Shown: positions 7,514 to 15,791, counted from the stretch's first letter. The stretch: DNA of 23,044 bases from an uncultured Prevotellaceae bacterium (GCA_946539475.1 CAMNHM010000027.1:1-23044), one strand, 5' to 3'. Notes: generated by a model from the letters alone, not told the origin. Numbers and translations are program-made.

Positions 7514-8265
7514 CAGACAAACAGATACAAGCACTCATCGACCGCTATCTCGACGGCGAGACTTCGCCCGAGGAGGAACTGCAGCTGGCCCGGGTCCTTC
7601 CACCTACGCATCCTGTCAGCATAATGCTGGGCGAACTGACGAGGGGAGAGGCAGAATACGAGTCTATCATGGCTGAGCGTGAGCAGGCCACGTTGTTGGC
7701 TGGCAGGCATAGACGCACTGTCTGGCTGCGCCGTGCCGTAGTGCTGGCTGTGGCTGCTTCGGTGGTGCTGGCCGTCGTGCTGGTTTGGCGTGTCACTGCC
7801 ATCAGCCCCACTGACAGCCGGACGGCGCAGCAACTTTCCCTGGAAAGTGAGCAGGCTGATGTGCAGACTCTGGCTCAGCCCACCATAGAAGATGCTGTTG
7901 CAGAGCTGACACAGCCCTCTCTTCCTGAGGAGAAGGCGATGCCAGCTACGACAAAGCCTACGAGGAAGCATGTGGCAACTATCAGGTCCAAGCCTGCCGG
8001 CAAGAGCTTGGCAGCAGCTGCAGCGGAGATTCCCGACACCCTGGGGCAGGGCATCTGGCAGGACAAGGACAACGTGCTGCTGGCCCTGAAGATGCTCAGT
8101 GAGTGTGAGGAAACCATCGAGCGGAGTGAGCAGCGACTGAGAAACGACCTCGTTGAGGCTACCTTCACCGCCCTGCCGCAGCGTCCGCAGGCACGGCTCG
8201 TCATCTATGACAATGGCGACTACATGGTGGTGGACGACTCAAAACCGCAGATCATCGAATTATAA
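7510..8265 (+). CDS. Putative anti-sigma factor, single-pass membrane protein
   Basis: The product is 251 residues. The start at 7510 overlaps the sigma-factor stop by 4 bp; a longer open frame reaching 7000 only reads through the sigma gene out of frame and is rejected. The N-terminal cytoplasmic part (1-73) has an acidic helix, LIDRYLDGETSPEEELQLARVL, like the short N-terminal region of many Bacteroidetes anti-sigma-type proteins. One membrane helix spans about 75-98 (VVLAVAASVVLAVVLVW). The remainder is an extracytoplasmic region, low in complexity at 105-175 and then more conserved-looking (DNVLLALKMLSECEE, ARLVIYDNGDYMVVDDS). No zinc-binding HxxxCxxC motif is present. The role as sigma regulator is inferred from position and topology; no catalytic domain was recognised. 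Confidence 0.7.
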   Translation: MTDKQIQALIDRYLDGETSPEEELQLARVLPPTHPVSIMLGELTRGEAEYESIMAEREQATLLAGRHRRTVWLRRAVVLAVAASVVLAVVLVWRVTAISPTDSRTAQQLSLESEQADVQTLAQPTIEDAVAELTQPSLPEEKAMPATTKPTRKHVATIRSKPAGKSLAAAAAEIPDTLGQGIWQDKDNVLLALKMLSECEETIERSEQRLRNDLVEATFTALPQRPQARLVIYDNGDYMVVDDSKPQIIEL

Positions 8266-8286
8266 ACCCTTAAAAAACATACGACA

Positions 8287-9303
8287 ATGAAAGCAACAAC
8301 AAAACTTCTGACACTCATCCTGCTCGCCCTGCCCGTAGGCATGCTGGCACAGGGCTATCAAGGCTACATCGACGATGCCTATGATGAGATCTTGAACAAC
8401 AAGGGTGTTCTCCATTCCACCACCCAGGACATTCTCCGTGACGGCAATGGCGGTACGGAGGAGAAGAACGTCATCCACGAGTTCAAGATTGGAAAAGCCA
8501 ACTTCAAGCTCCTTGACAAGCTGCAAGAAGCCTTCCAGATCGATGCTGCGGATGCCAGTACCTTCTATACCTGCTTCAATCCGCTCCGGCACGACGACAA
8601 CCGCAAGCCGTGGGCCGTGTCGATGAAGCGTGGCAGCTACAGCGTCGGGGCGAAACCCAACTCCAGCTACGCCATTGCTACTTTCAAGGACGATGCCCGA
8701 CAAGGCTTCCGCTCGGTGTATGCCGTAGAGTGGTGGGACAGCGCCGATGCCGATATCAAGGAGGGCGTGATGCTGTTCAGCTACGGCCAGTCGCCCGATA
8801 ATCGCGTACGCCTCAGTCCTTCCAACTTTAACTTCGCTGACAGCATCCTGCAAACGCCGCTCAGCATCGCAGACAGCATCCTTCAGCGGTTCAAGCTCCC
8901 TGATGCAGATGGCCTGCTCAAACGCTTTAAGAATGGCAGCATCTATTATGACCAAATGGGTCCCGTGGCCATTCCTGTCGACTTTACAAAGAATGCAGAT
9001 GAGTGGATGTCAAAGGCCATGTCCAACATCAAGCACCTGTGCAACAGCGACTGGCACCGTCTGTTTGGTTTGCTGACGCAGAAGATGATGGACCGTGCCG
9101 CAAGGGAGTCAAAGGAGGATATGGTGGTGGCTGCCGGCGTCGTTCTTGACCTGGCTAAGCATGCTGATGAGCTGGATGAAGAAGAGAAAGAGCTGTCTGC
9201 CAAAAGGCTCTATGACATGGCCGAAGTATTAGAGAAGAACAATGTTGACGACTACGTCTGCAACATGATTCTCCTTTCAGCCAAGAAACTACAAAAGGAA
9301 TGA
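8287..9303 (+). CDS. Exported protein of unknown function in the ECF sigma operon
   Basis: The product is 338 residues with a clear signal peptide (MKATTKLLTLILLALPVGMLAQ, cut near residue 22) and no lipobox or later membrane helix. I do not recognise a named family. It begins 21 bp after the anti-sigma-like gene and has no promoter of its own, so it is probably the third gene of that operon. The body is mixed alpha/beta with several aromatic-rich strands (RSVYAVEWWDS, SSYAIATFKD), and a helical acidic C-terminal part (DELDEEEKELSAKRLYDMAE). It may be a periplasmic partner or a target of the sigma system. The gene ends at a TGA 37 bp before a bidirectional terminator hairpin. Confidence 0.8.
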   Translation: MKATTKLLTLILLALPVGMLAQGYQGYIDDAYDEILNNKGVLHSTTQDILRDGNGGTEEKNVIHEFKIGKANFKLLDKLQEAFQIDAADASTFYTCFNPLRHDDNRKPWAVSMKRGSYSVGAKPNSSYAIATFKDDARQGFRSVYAVEWWDSADADIKEGVMLFSYGQSPDNRVRLSPSNFNFADSILQTPLSIADSILQRFKLPDADGLLKRFKNGSIYYDQMGPVAIPVDFTKNADEWMSKAMSNIKHLCNSDWHRLFGLLTQKMMDRAARESKEDMVVAAGVVLDLAKHADELDEEEKELSAKRLYDMAEVLEKNNVDDYVCNMILLSAKKLQKE

Positions 9304-9340
9304 TTTTTAATAAGTAGGTTACTAGCCTTGCAAGGAATGG

Positions 9341-9368
9341 TAAGGGGACGCAGTGATGCGCCCCCTTA
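9341..9368. terminator. Bidirectional terminator hairpin between convergent genes
   Basis: TAAGGGG (9341-9347) pairs with CCCCTTA (9362-9368), then after one A/C mismatch CGCA pairs with TGCG, closing a GTGA tetraloop. The hairpin lies between the ends of the exported-protein gene (plus) and urocanase (minus). The flanking U-tracts are short. Confidence 0.75.
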
Positions 9369-9381
9369 TTCTGGTTTGATG

Positions 9382-11412
9382 TCAGAATGAAAGACTGGCT
9401 ATCAGGTCGTCGTCTACCAACTGGGGCATCGTGACTCGCAGCTGTGGCATGCGCTCCATCTCGCGGCGAATGGCATCCATCGAACCTGCATTGCGAGCCC
9501 ACGAGCGACGGGCAATGCCGTTGTTCACATCCCAGAACAGCATCTGGCGGATGCGGCGGTCGCAGTCTTCCGAGCCATCGATGACCATGCCGAAGCCTCC
9601 GTTGATAACTTCTCCCCAGCCAACGCCGCCTCCGTTGTGGAGACTGACCCAGGTGGCTCCTCGGAAGGCATCGCCGATGACATTCTGCACAGCCATATCA
9701 GCGCATTTGTTAGAGCCATCATAGATGTTGGAGGTCTCGCGGAAGGGTGAGTCGGTGCCGCTGACATCGTGGTGGTCGCGACCAAGCACGATTGGCCGTG
9801 AAATGATGCCACGACGAATAGCATCGTTGAAGGCCAGTGCAATCTTTGTGCGACCCTCGGCATCGGCATAGAGAATGCGGGCCTGTGAGCCCACGACTAG
9901 CTTGTTATGCCCTGCCTCACGAATCCAGTGCAGGTTGTCGAGTAGCTGTCCACGGATGTCGTCGGTGACGTGGTGACTCATCTCTTCGAGAACCTCAGCA
10001 GCGAGGCGGTCGCTGGTTTCCAGGTCCTTTGGGTCGCCGCTGGAGCATACCCAACGGAAGGGACCGAAGCCGTAGTCGAAGAACAACGGGCCCATGATAT
10101 CCTGCACGTAGCTGGGATAGCGGAAATGTGCTGGTGCTATTGTGTCCCCCTCAGGGGACGGAAGGGGGGCTTCCCAGATGTCTGCACCGGCACGGCTGGC
10201 CTCAAGGAGGAAGGCGTTGCCATAGTCGAAGAAGTACATGCCACGGTCGGCAAGGCGGTTGATGGCAGCCACCTGACGACGTAACGAAGCCTGCACGGCC
10301 TCGCGGAAGCGCTTTGGTTCTTCGGCCATCATGCGCTGTGACTCTTCGAGCGAGTAACCCACTGGATAGTAACCGCCTGCCCAGGGATTGTGGAGCGATG
10401 TCTGGTCGCTGCCCAGGTCGACGGTGATGTCTTCGTCAGCCAGACGCTCCCAGAGGTCTACGACATTGCCGACGTAGGCCATCGATACAATACGCTTCTC
10501 GCTGACAGCCTTGCGGATGGCGGGGATGAGCTCGTCGAGGTCTTCGTGCAACTCGTCTACCCATCCCTGCTCAAATCGTTTATGGGCTGCTAGCGGGTTA
10601 ATCTCGGCAGTGACGCTTACCACACCGGCAATGTTGCCGGCCTTTGGTTGAGCACCGCTCATGCCACCAAGTCCGGCGGTGACGAAGAGCGTCGAGCGGC
10701 TGTCACCGGCACGGGAGTGCAGGCGCTTGGCATTGAGCACGGTGATGGTGGTGCCGTGAACGATGCCTTGGGGGCCAATGTACATATAGGAGCCGGCGGT
10801 CATCTGACCGTATTGCGATACACCGAGAGCATTGTCGCGCTCCCAGTCATCGGGTTTCGAGTAGTTGGGGATGACCATGCCGTTGGTGACCACTACGCGG
10901 GGGGCATCCTTGTGCGAGGGGAACAGCCCCAGCGGATGTCCGCTGTACATGACGAGCGTCTGTTCGTCGGTCATCTCGCTCAGGTATTTCATCACCAGGC
11001 GGTATTGTGCCCAGTTCTGGAATACGGCACCATTGCCGCCATAAGTGATGAGTTCATGGGGGTGCTGTGCGACGCGGGGGTCGAGGTTGTTCTGGATCAT
11101 CATCATGATGGCTGCAGCCTGACGGCTCTTAGCGGGGTACTGGTCGATAGGACGTGCATACATCTCGTAAGTGGGGCGCAGCCGGTACATGTAGATGCGA
11201 CCGTATGTGTGTAGCTCCTCGGCAAACTCTGGGGCGAGCTGGGCATGGAGGTGTTTGGGGAAATAGCGCAGGGCATTGCGCAGCGCCAGACGCTTTTCGT
11301 CGGCGGTAAGGATGTCTTTGCGCTTAGGGGCATGGTTGACGGTAGTGTCATAAGGAGGCATCTCAGGCAGTTGCACGGGGATGCCCTGTTGTAGTTCTTC
11401 TTGGAAAGTCAT
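9382..11412 (-). CDS. hutU: Urocanate hydratase (urocanase)
   Basis: The product is 676 residues, the long form seen in Bacteroidetes and about 120 longer than the Pseudomonas enzyme. It converts urocanate to imidazolonepropionate with tightly bound NAD+, the second step of histidine breakdown in the cytoplasm. Family signatures are plain: YGGNGAVFQNWAQYRLV, GQMTAGSYMYIGPQGIVHGT, DLGSDQTSLHNPWAGGYYPV, YPSYVQDIMGPLFFDYGFGP, and LHNGGGVGWGEVINGGFGM. Cys456 in FRWVCSSGDPKDL matches the conserved active-site cysteine. Residues about 416-425 (PLPSPEGDTI), just before the PSYVQDIMGP motif, are encoded by a half copy of the palindromic element found in the TolC-like and mutS2 genes. The gene lies 24 bp after the formimidoyltransferase gene and is last in its operon. 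Histidine ammonia-lyase and imidazolonepropionase are not in this window. Confidence 0.96.
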   Translation of the reverse strand: MTFQEELQQGIPVQLPEMPPYDTTVNHAPKRKDILTADEKRLALRNALRYFPKHLHAQLAPEFAEELHTYGRIYMYRLRPTYEMYARPIDQYPAKSRQAAAIMMMIQNNLDPRVAQHPHELITYGGNGAVFQNWAQYRLVMKYLSEMTDEQTLVMYSGHPLGLFPSHKDAPRVVVTNGMVIPNYSKPDDWERDNALGVSQYGQMTAGSYMYIGPQGIVHGTTITVLNAKRLHSRAGDSRSTLFVTAGLGGMSGAQPKAGNIAGVVSVTAEINPLAAHKRFEQGWVDELHEDLDELIPAIRKAVSEKRIVSMAYVGNVVDLWERLADEDITVDLGSDQTSLHNPWAGGYYPVGYSLEESQRMMAEEPKRFREAVQASLRRQVAAINRLADRGMYFFDYGNAFLLEASRAGADIWEAPLPSPEGDTIAPAHFRYPSYVQDIMGPLFFDYGFGPFRWVCSSGDPKDLETSDRLAAEVLEEMSHHVTDDIRGQLLDNLHWIREAGHNKLVVGSQARILYADAEGRTKIALAFNDAIRRGIISRPIVLGRDHHDVSGTDSPFRETSNIYDGSNKCADMAVQNVIGDAFRGATWVSLHNGGGVGWGEVINGGFGMVIDGSEDCDRRIRQMLFWDVNNGIARRSWARNAGSMDAIRREMERMPQLRVTMPQLVDDDLIASLSF
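10138..10167 (-). repeat. Half copy of the in-frame palindromic element, inside urocanase
   Basis: Thirty bases encode PLPSPEGDTI and match the first 30 bases of the mutS2 copy at 25 positions, in the same frame and orientation. The hairpin GTCCCC/GGGGAC (10144-10159) keeps its stem although bases differ from the other copies. The right-hand arm and most of the spacer are absent. Confidence 0.8.
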
Positions 11413-11436
11413 TTAGATTTGAGGTTTTAGGTGTGA

Positions 11437-13167
11437 TTATAATTTGCTTTCGACGATGGCCATAATTTCACGTTCGTGACTGTTGGCCTGGGTGATGAGG
11501 GCATCGGCTTGTGCGATGAGGCTGTCGGCTTGGTTGCGGTTTTTCAGACTGCCGGCATTGATCTTGACATTGAGACCGGCACCCAGGACGGCGGCACGTG
11601 CGGCGAGGGCTCCTACGCCGGCATCGCTGACGCTGGCTGGGTTGCCTTCCTGGGCCATAGCCCGACAGATGTCGAAAGTGGCGAGTGAGGCCTGCATGGT
11701 GTGGAGAGGCACTTGGGCGGCATAGAGTGTAGCCTGTTGGATGGCTTCCTGACGGGCTGCCTTTTCCTCATCGGTCTTTTTGGGGAGTCCGAAAGCTGCC
11801 ATGATACGGTTGAAAGCCTCAGTATCTTCATCAACCAGGGCCAACAGTTCGCGGAGCAGTTGCTGTCCGCGGTCAGCCCATACGGAGAACTCCTGCCAGC
11901 GGTCGTCCCAGCCGGCCTTATGACTCGAGAGGTTGGCCACCATCGTACCCAGGGCAGCAGCCAGGGCACCCATATAGGCAGCGATCGTGCCTCCGCCGGG
12001 AGCAGGGCTCTCGCGGCTGGTCTCTTCAGCAAAGGCCTTCACCGTCAGGTCGACAAGGCGCTTGCCCTTGCTGGCATCCTCCATCAGGTACTCGATGACC
12101 TTCTCCCGCGGGTTGAACGGCCGCAGGTCGTCAAGTCCCATCGACCTCACCGCTATCTTGATGATGTCCTCCTCGGGGATGCCCACTGAGCGGTGCTGTT
12201 TCTCGAGGAAATACTTGCCTGCATCGATCAGTGCCTGCCGGGGCACGAGACCGACGATCTCCGTGCCGGTGACGCGCAGGCCGCGATTCTGTGCACAGCG
12301 GCACACTTCGTCGAAGGCGACATGCAGCGGTGTGACGTGGATATTGGTCATGTTCATCGACACCTGTGCGATGCCGTATTCGTCGATATACCAGCCGATG
12401 GCTTTCGTACACTTCAGCGTGCCGGGAATCATGATCGTGTTGCCGTCGGCATCTTTCATCGGCTTGCCCGTGATGGGATTGCCCTCACGCTTGGGACGCC
12501 CTTTTTCGCGCACATCGAAGGCGATGGCGTTAGCCCGGCGCGTGGAAGTGGTGTTGAGGTTCCAGTTGACAGCAATCAGGAAATCGCGCGCTCCGACGGC
12601 CGTACAGCCGCAACGCTGGACGGCCTCGGGGATAGCGCTGCCCTCCCCCGCCGGAGAGGCACCGAGACTCGGCATGAAGTCGGGCTGCAGGTCGCTATTG
12701 GTAAGCTTCTCCTGCAGGGCCTCGTACTCGCCAGCCCGACAGACGGCCAGGTTCTTTCGCTCGGGCTTGAAGGCTGACGCCTCATAGGCATAGCAGGGGA
12801 TGCCAGCCTCCCGGGCCATACGCTCAGCCAGCTGTCGCGCCAGCTGTGCGCACTCCTCGAGAGTGATACCACTGACAGGGATGAGCGGCAGCACGTCGGT
12901 GGCTCCCATCCGCGGATGGGCACCGTGATGATGGCGCATGTCGATCACCTCGCTGGCTTTCTTCGCTCCTCGGAAGGCGGCTTCGACGACCGCCTCGGGG
13001 CTGCCGACGAAAGTGACGACGGTACGGTTGGTGGCTTCGCCGGGATCGACATTGAGCAGCATCACGCCGTCTACGCTCTCGATGGCGTCGGTGATCTGCT
13101 TGACAACACTCATATCGCGCCCCTCACTGAAGTTGGGGACGCACTCGATGATTCTCTTTTGGGGCAT
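11437..13167 (-). CDS. ftcD: Bifunctional glutamate formimidoyltransferase / formimidoyltetrahydrofolate cyclodeaminase
   Basis: The product is 576 residues. The N-terminal formiminotransferase part (about 1-325) shows IIECVPNFSEGRD and GAHPRMGATDVLPLIPV, where His84 matches the catalytic histidine of the family. It moves the formimino group of formiminoglutamate to tetrahydrofolate. The C-terminal part (about 370-576) is a cyclodeaminase domain, with SPAPGGGTIAAYMGALAAAL near 386, releasing ammonia to give methenyl-tetrahydrofolate. Some Bacteroides carry these as two separate genes, so the fusion is worth noting. It is followed 24 bp later by urocanase and preceded 46 bp earlier by an SGNH hydrolase gene, all on the same strand. 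No TAnnTTTG promoter was found in front of it, so it is probably transcribed from the lemA promoter or a non-standard one. Confidence 0.95.
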   Translation of the reverse strand: MPQKRIIECVPNFSEGRDMSVVKQITDAIESVDGVMLLNVDPGEATNRTVVTFVGSPEAVVEAAFRGAKKASEVIDMRHHHGAHPRMGATDVLPLIPVSGITLEECAQLARQLAERMAREAGIPCYAYEASAFKPERKNLAVCRAGEYEALQEKLTNSDLQPDFMPSLGASPAGEGSAIPEAVQRCGCTAVGARDFLIAVNWNLNTTSTRRANAIAFDVREKGRPKREGNPITGKPMKDADGNTIMIPGTLKCTKAIGWYIDEYGIAQVSMNMTNIHVTPLHVAFDEVCRCAQNRGLRVTGTEIVGLVPRQALIDAGKYFLEKQHRSVGIPEEDIIKIAVRSMGLDDLRPFNPREKVIEYLMEDASKGKRLVDLTVKAFAEETSRESPAPGGGTIAAYMGALAAALGTMVANLSSHKAGWDDRWQEFSVWADRGQQLLRELLALVDEDTEAFNRIMAAFGLPKKTDEEKAARQEAIQQATLYAAQVPLHTMQASLATFDICRAMAQEGNPASVSDAGVGALAARAAVLGAGLNVKINAGSLKNRNQADSLIAQADALITQANSHEREIMAIVESKL

Positions 13168-13213
13168 AGTATTGGGATTTGGTAGGTTTGCTAGGGGTGG
13201 TAAAAGGTGGGGG

Positions 13214-13927
13214 CTAGAGCCTATTGACGTACTTCTTCAGCTCAAAGGCCCATACACGATAGCCCTGATCGGTGAGGTGGAGGCCGTCGTTGGTCAGCTC
13301 CGGCCGCAGCATGTTGGAGTGGCCTCGCACCATGCGCGGGAAGATATTGACGAAGGTGATGCCGTGGGTCTCACAATACGCCCTGATGAGCATATTGGCA
13401 AAGGGGATGTCGTCGGTGCGCCCGGCCAGCGTCTTCCACCGCCCGTTGGTCTCGTTGATGGGCAGGATGCTCTGCACGAAGAGCTCCGTGGACGGCGACT
13501 GCTGGCGGATGGCCTCAATGAGCGAGATGACGCGGTTGGCCACCTGCTCGTAGGTGGTGTTGCCCACCATGTCGTTGATGCCGGCCATGAGGAAGATGGC
13601 CTTGGGCCGATAGGGTGTAATCTGCCGCAGCCGCTCGGTCATGCCGACGGTATTGTCGCCGATGATTCCGCGGTTGACGACATGCTTCGTCGTCCCAATG
13701 CGCTCAGTCCAGTCCTTGCCATTCTCCGTGAGGCTGTTGCCCAGCATCACGATGGTGGTGGAGTCGATGCCTCCCTCGCGCTCGAACTGGGCCAGGCGCT
13801 GCTGGTGGTGGTTGCCACCGGTACGCACGGCTGTTGCCCGACGCCTGGTGCGCCGGCGCTGCGCCTCGACAGGCGTCACTGCCAGGAAGAGTAGTAGTAT
13901 TGCTAGAGCTGCTGTTAATTGCTTCAT
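13214..13927 (-). CDS. Secreted SGNH/GDSL-family hydrolase
   Basis: The product is 237 residues with a signal peptide (MKQLTAALAILLLFLAVTPVEA), followed by a very basic stretch, QRRRTRRR. The SGNH blocks are all present: GNSLTENG with nucleophile Ser65, NRGIIGD, GIND with Asn118, and DGLHLTDQGY with Asp214 and His217. Such enzymes are lipases or esterases, often removing acetyl groups from polysaccharides or peptidoglycan; the substrate cannot be assigned. The start codon follows the stop of the M48 protease gene with no bases between (TAA then ATG), so translation is probably coupled. The function may therefore concern the envelope, like that of its upstream neighbours. Confidence 0.9.
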   Translation of the reverse strand: MKQLTAALAILLLFLAVTPVEAQRRRTRRRATAVRTGGNHHQQRLAQFEREGGIDSTTIVMLGNSLTENGKDWTERIGTTKHVVNRGIIGDNTVGMTERLRQITPYRPKAIFLMAGINDMVGNTTYEQVANRVISLIEAIRQQSPSTELFVQSILPINETNGRWKTLAGRTDDIPFANMLIRAYCETHGITFVNIFPRMVRGHSNMLRPELTNDGLHLTDQGYRVWAFELKKYVNRL

Positions 13928-14938
13928 TTAATATTGTTCGAGTAGACGTATGCGCTCCTCCGTGCTTGGATGAGTGCTGAAGAGATGGCTGAAGAAGCCA
14001 CTGATAGCGCCGCCAGAGAGTGCCTGCGGATGAATGATATACATCTGCGCGATGTCCTCTCGCCCTACGTCGGCCAGGCCGGGGTCGCCCGAGATCTTCC
14101 TCAGTGCAGACGCCAGGGCCAGCGGGTTGCCGCAGAGCTCTGCCCCACCGGCATCGGCCATGAACTCGCGCTTGCGTGAGATGGCGAAGCGGGTGATGAT
14201 GGTGAAGAAGTAGGCGATGGCAGCACAGACGACGGCGATCAGCATGACGACGGCAATGCTCAGTCCGTTGCCTTTGTCATTGCTCGAGCGACGGCTTCCG
14301 CCACCATAGATAAAGGTGTTCCACAGCAAGCGTACGAGTAGCGTCATGACGGTCGAGATGATTCCCACGAAGACGATGGAGGTGATCAGCAGCCGTGTGT
14401 CCTTGTTGCGGATGTGCGTCAGCTCGTGGCCGATCACTCCTGCCAGCTCGTCGTCGTCGAGCACGTCGAGCAGCCCCGTGGTGACGGTGACGGTGTACGT
14501 CTTGTCGTTGATACCCGAGGCGAAGGCGTTCAGCTGGGGGTCGTCGACGATGTTGATCTCTGGCATCGGCATGCCGCAGGCCATCGTCAGGTTCTCCACA
14601 ATATTATATACGCGCGGGTTGTCACGACGTGCCAGCGGCGTTGCCCTGACGGCATTGCGGATCATGGAGGTATTGGTGAAGTATGCAATGGCAAACCATA
14701 CGGCTACCGCTCCCACGACCCATGGCAGGACGTTCATGAACGAGACGTTGACGGCTTCGGTGTCGAGGAAGTTCTGCGAATAGCCATACTCATCGTAGCC
14801 GCTGGAGTTGCCAAAATAGTTCATCAACGCCATGAACAGCCACACCGCACCCAGCAGGATAGCAGGGAAAGCCAGCAGCAACAGCACGCTGAGCGTGTTG
14901 TTGCGCTGGATAAGGGAATGCATTCCTACATACTTCAT
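13928..14938 (-). CDS. HtpX-like M48-family membrane zinc metalloprotease
   Basis: The product is 336 residues. Hydrophobic segments lie near 17-42, 69-88, 181-206 and 226-249. The zinc motif is GVIGHELTHIRNKD, with His171, Glu172 and His175, and the third ligand is Glu258 in SRKREFMADAGG. This layout is that of HtpX, a membrane-bound protease with its catalytic site facing the cytoplasm that degrades damaged membrane proteins. It is directly downstream of lemA, a widely conserved pairing, separated by a heptanucleotide repeat array. I leave the gene symbol blank because M48 subfamilies are hard to separate by eye. Start 14938 gives MKYVGMHSLIQ; an internal Met at residue 6 is a less likely alternative. 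Confidence 0.92.
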   Translation of the reverse strand: MKYVGMHSLIQRNNTLSVLLLLAFPAILLGAVWLFMALMNYFGNSSGYDEYGYSQNFLDTEAVNVSFMNVLPWVVGAVAVWFAIAYFTNTSMIRNAVRATPLARRDNPRVYNIVENLTMACGMPMPEINIVDDPQLNAFASGINDKTYTVTVTTGLLDVLDDDELAGVIGHELTHIRNKDTRLLITSIVFVGIISTVMTLLVRLLWNTFIYGGGSRRSSNDKGNGLSIAVVMLIAVVCAAIAYFFTIITRFAISRKREFMADAGGAELCGNPLALASALRKISGDPGLADVGREDIAQMYIIHPQALSGGAISGFFSHLFSTHPSTEERIRLLEQY

Positions 14939-14941
14939 CTT

Positions 14942-15054
14942 GACTACAGACTTTTGACTTAAGACTACAGACTTTAGGATTTTGTCTTTGGACTACAGTT
15001 TTTTGACTTTAGACTACAGACGTTAGGACTTTTCTCTTTTTACTGCAGACTTTA
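14942..15054 (-). repeat. Heptanucleotide array between lemA and the M48 protease gene
   Basis: On the plus strand twelve units keep strict 7-bp phase from 14942 to 15025, mostly GACTACA, GACTTTA, GACTTTT or GACTTAA with a few degenerate ones. A degenerate part follows, one base out of phase, and a last GACTTTA lies at 15048-15054. In gene orientation the unit reads TAAAGTC or TGTAGTC. The array fills nearly all of the intergenic space, starting a few bases after the lemA stop and ending 3 bases before the next ATG. Confidence 0.9.
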
Positions 15055-15058
15055 GTTG

Positions 15059-15622
15059 TTAGAAGCTGATCTCCGGAGCCTTCTCCATCGTGGCGCGCTC
15101 TTCCTTGGGCACCTCGAACATCATCTCCTTGTGGAATCCGAACATACCTGCAAGGATATTGGAGGGGAAGGTCTCCACCTTGTTGTTCAGCTCGCGGGTA
15201 GCAGTGTTGAAGTAGCGACGAACGGCAGCCAGCTTGTTCTCAATATCCGAGATCTCACCCTGCAGCTGCAGGAAGTTCTGGTTGGCCTTCAGGTCGGGAT
15301 AGGCCTCGAGGCTCACCTTCAGGCCTGCCAGCGCGCTCGACAGCTGGTTCTCAGCCTGGATCTTGTCGTTGATGCCCGTTGCATTCATGGCAGCGGCACG
15401 TGCCTCGGTGACGCGCGTCAGCAGCTCTTTCTCGTGCTGGGCATAGCCTTTCACGGTTGCCACGAGCTGCGGGATGAGGTCGTGGCGCTGCTTGAGCTGC
15501 ACGTCGATGTTGGCGAAGGCATTCTCACGGTTGTTACGCAGTTTCACCAGGCTGTTGTAGATGCCTACAGCCCAGAGGGCCAGCAGTACGACGACTGCTA
15601 CGATGACGATAATTGCTGTCAT
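15059..15622 (-). CDS. LemA family protein
   Basis: The product is 187 residues. One N-terminal membrane helix (about 2-23, IIVIVAVVVLLALWAVGIYN) is followed by the conserved LemA start, NSLVKLRNNRENAFANIDVQ, then the motif QRHDLIPQLVATVKGYAQHE and long helices (LKANQNFLQLQGEISDIENK, AVRRYFNTATRELNN). The length is typical. LemA proteins are membrane-anchored, mostly extracytoplasmic helical proteins of uncertain function, commonly paired with HtpX-like proteases as here. A housekeeping promoter lies about 40 bp upstream, making this the first gene of a probable five-gene unit continuing to urocanase. Confidence 0.95.
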   Translation of the reverse strand: MTAIIVIVAVVVLLALWAVGIYNSLVKLRNNRENAFANIDVQLKQRHDLIPQLVATVKGYAQHEKELLTRVTEARAAAMNATGINDKIQAENQLSSALAGLKVSLEAYPDLKANQNFLQLQGEISDIENKLAAVRRYFNTATRELNNKVETFPSNILAGMFGFHKEMMFEVPKEERATMEKAPEISF

Positions 15623-15663
15623 ACTTCTTACGTTTTAAATGGTTGGTATTGTCTATCAACCTG

Positions 15664-15695
15664 CAAATATAATGCTAAAGTTTGGCATGACCAAA
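15664..15695 (-). promoter_or_regulatory. Bacteroidetes-type promoter for the lemA unit
   Basis: On the minus strand TTTG (15695-15692) is followed after 20 bp by TATATTTG (15671-15664), about 42 bp before the lemA start codon. The -33 box lies within a small inverted repeat, TTTGG/CCAAA, with a TCATG loop, which could be an operator or chance. Confidence 0.7.
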
Positions 15696-15713
15696 CGTTT
15701 TAAGTTTTTTTGA

Positions 15714-15762
15714 TAATAAAATCCGGTCGCATGGCCTTTCGCGTCAGCCTGCAACCGGATTT
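15714..15762 (-). terminator. Intrinsic terminator after the lytic transglycosylase gene
   Basis: In minus orientation AATCCGGTTGCA (15762-15751) pairs with TGCGACCGGATT (15730-15719), with one mismatch and a loop of about 20 bases. It is followed by TTATTATC and further T-rich sequence. It separates the transglycosylase gene from the lemA promoter. Confidence 0.8.
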
Positions 15763-15791
15763 GTATAGGTTCGTTAAGCAGTGTCTCTTGC

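Noticed and set aside
14942..15054. Possible CRISPR array
   Set aside because: The repeat unit is only 7 bp with no spacers, and no cas genes are in the window; the same applies to the other heptamer arrays.
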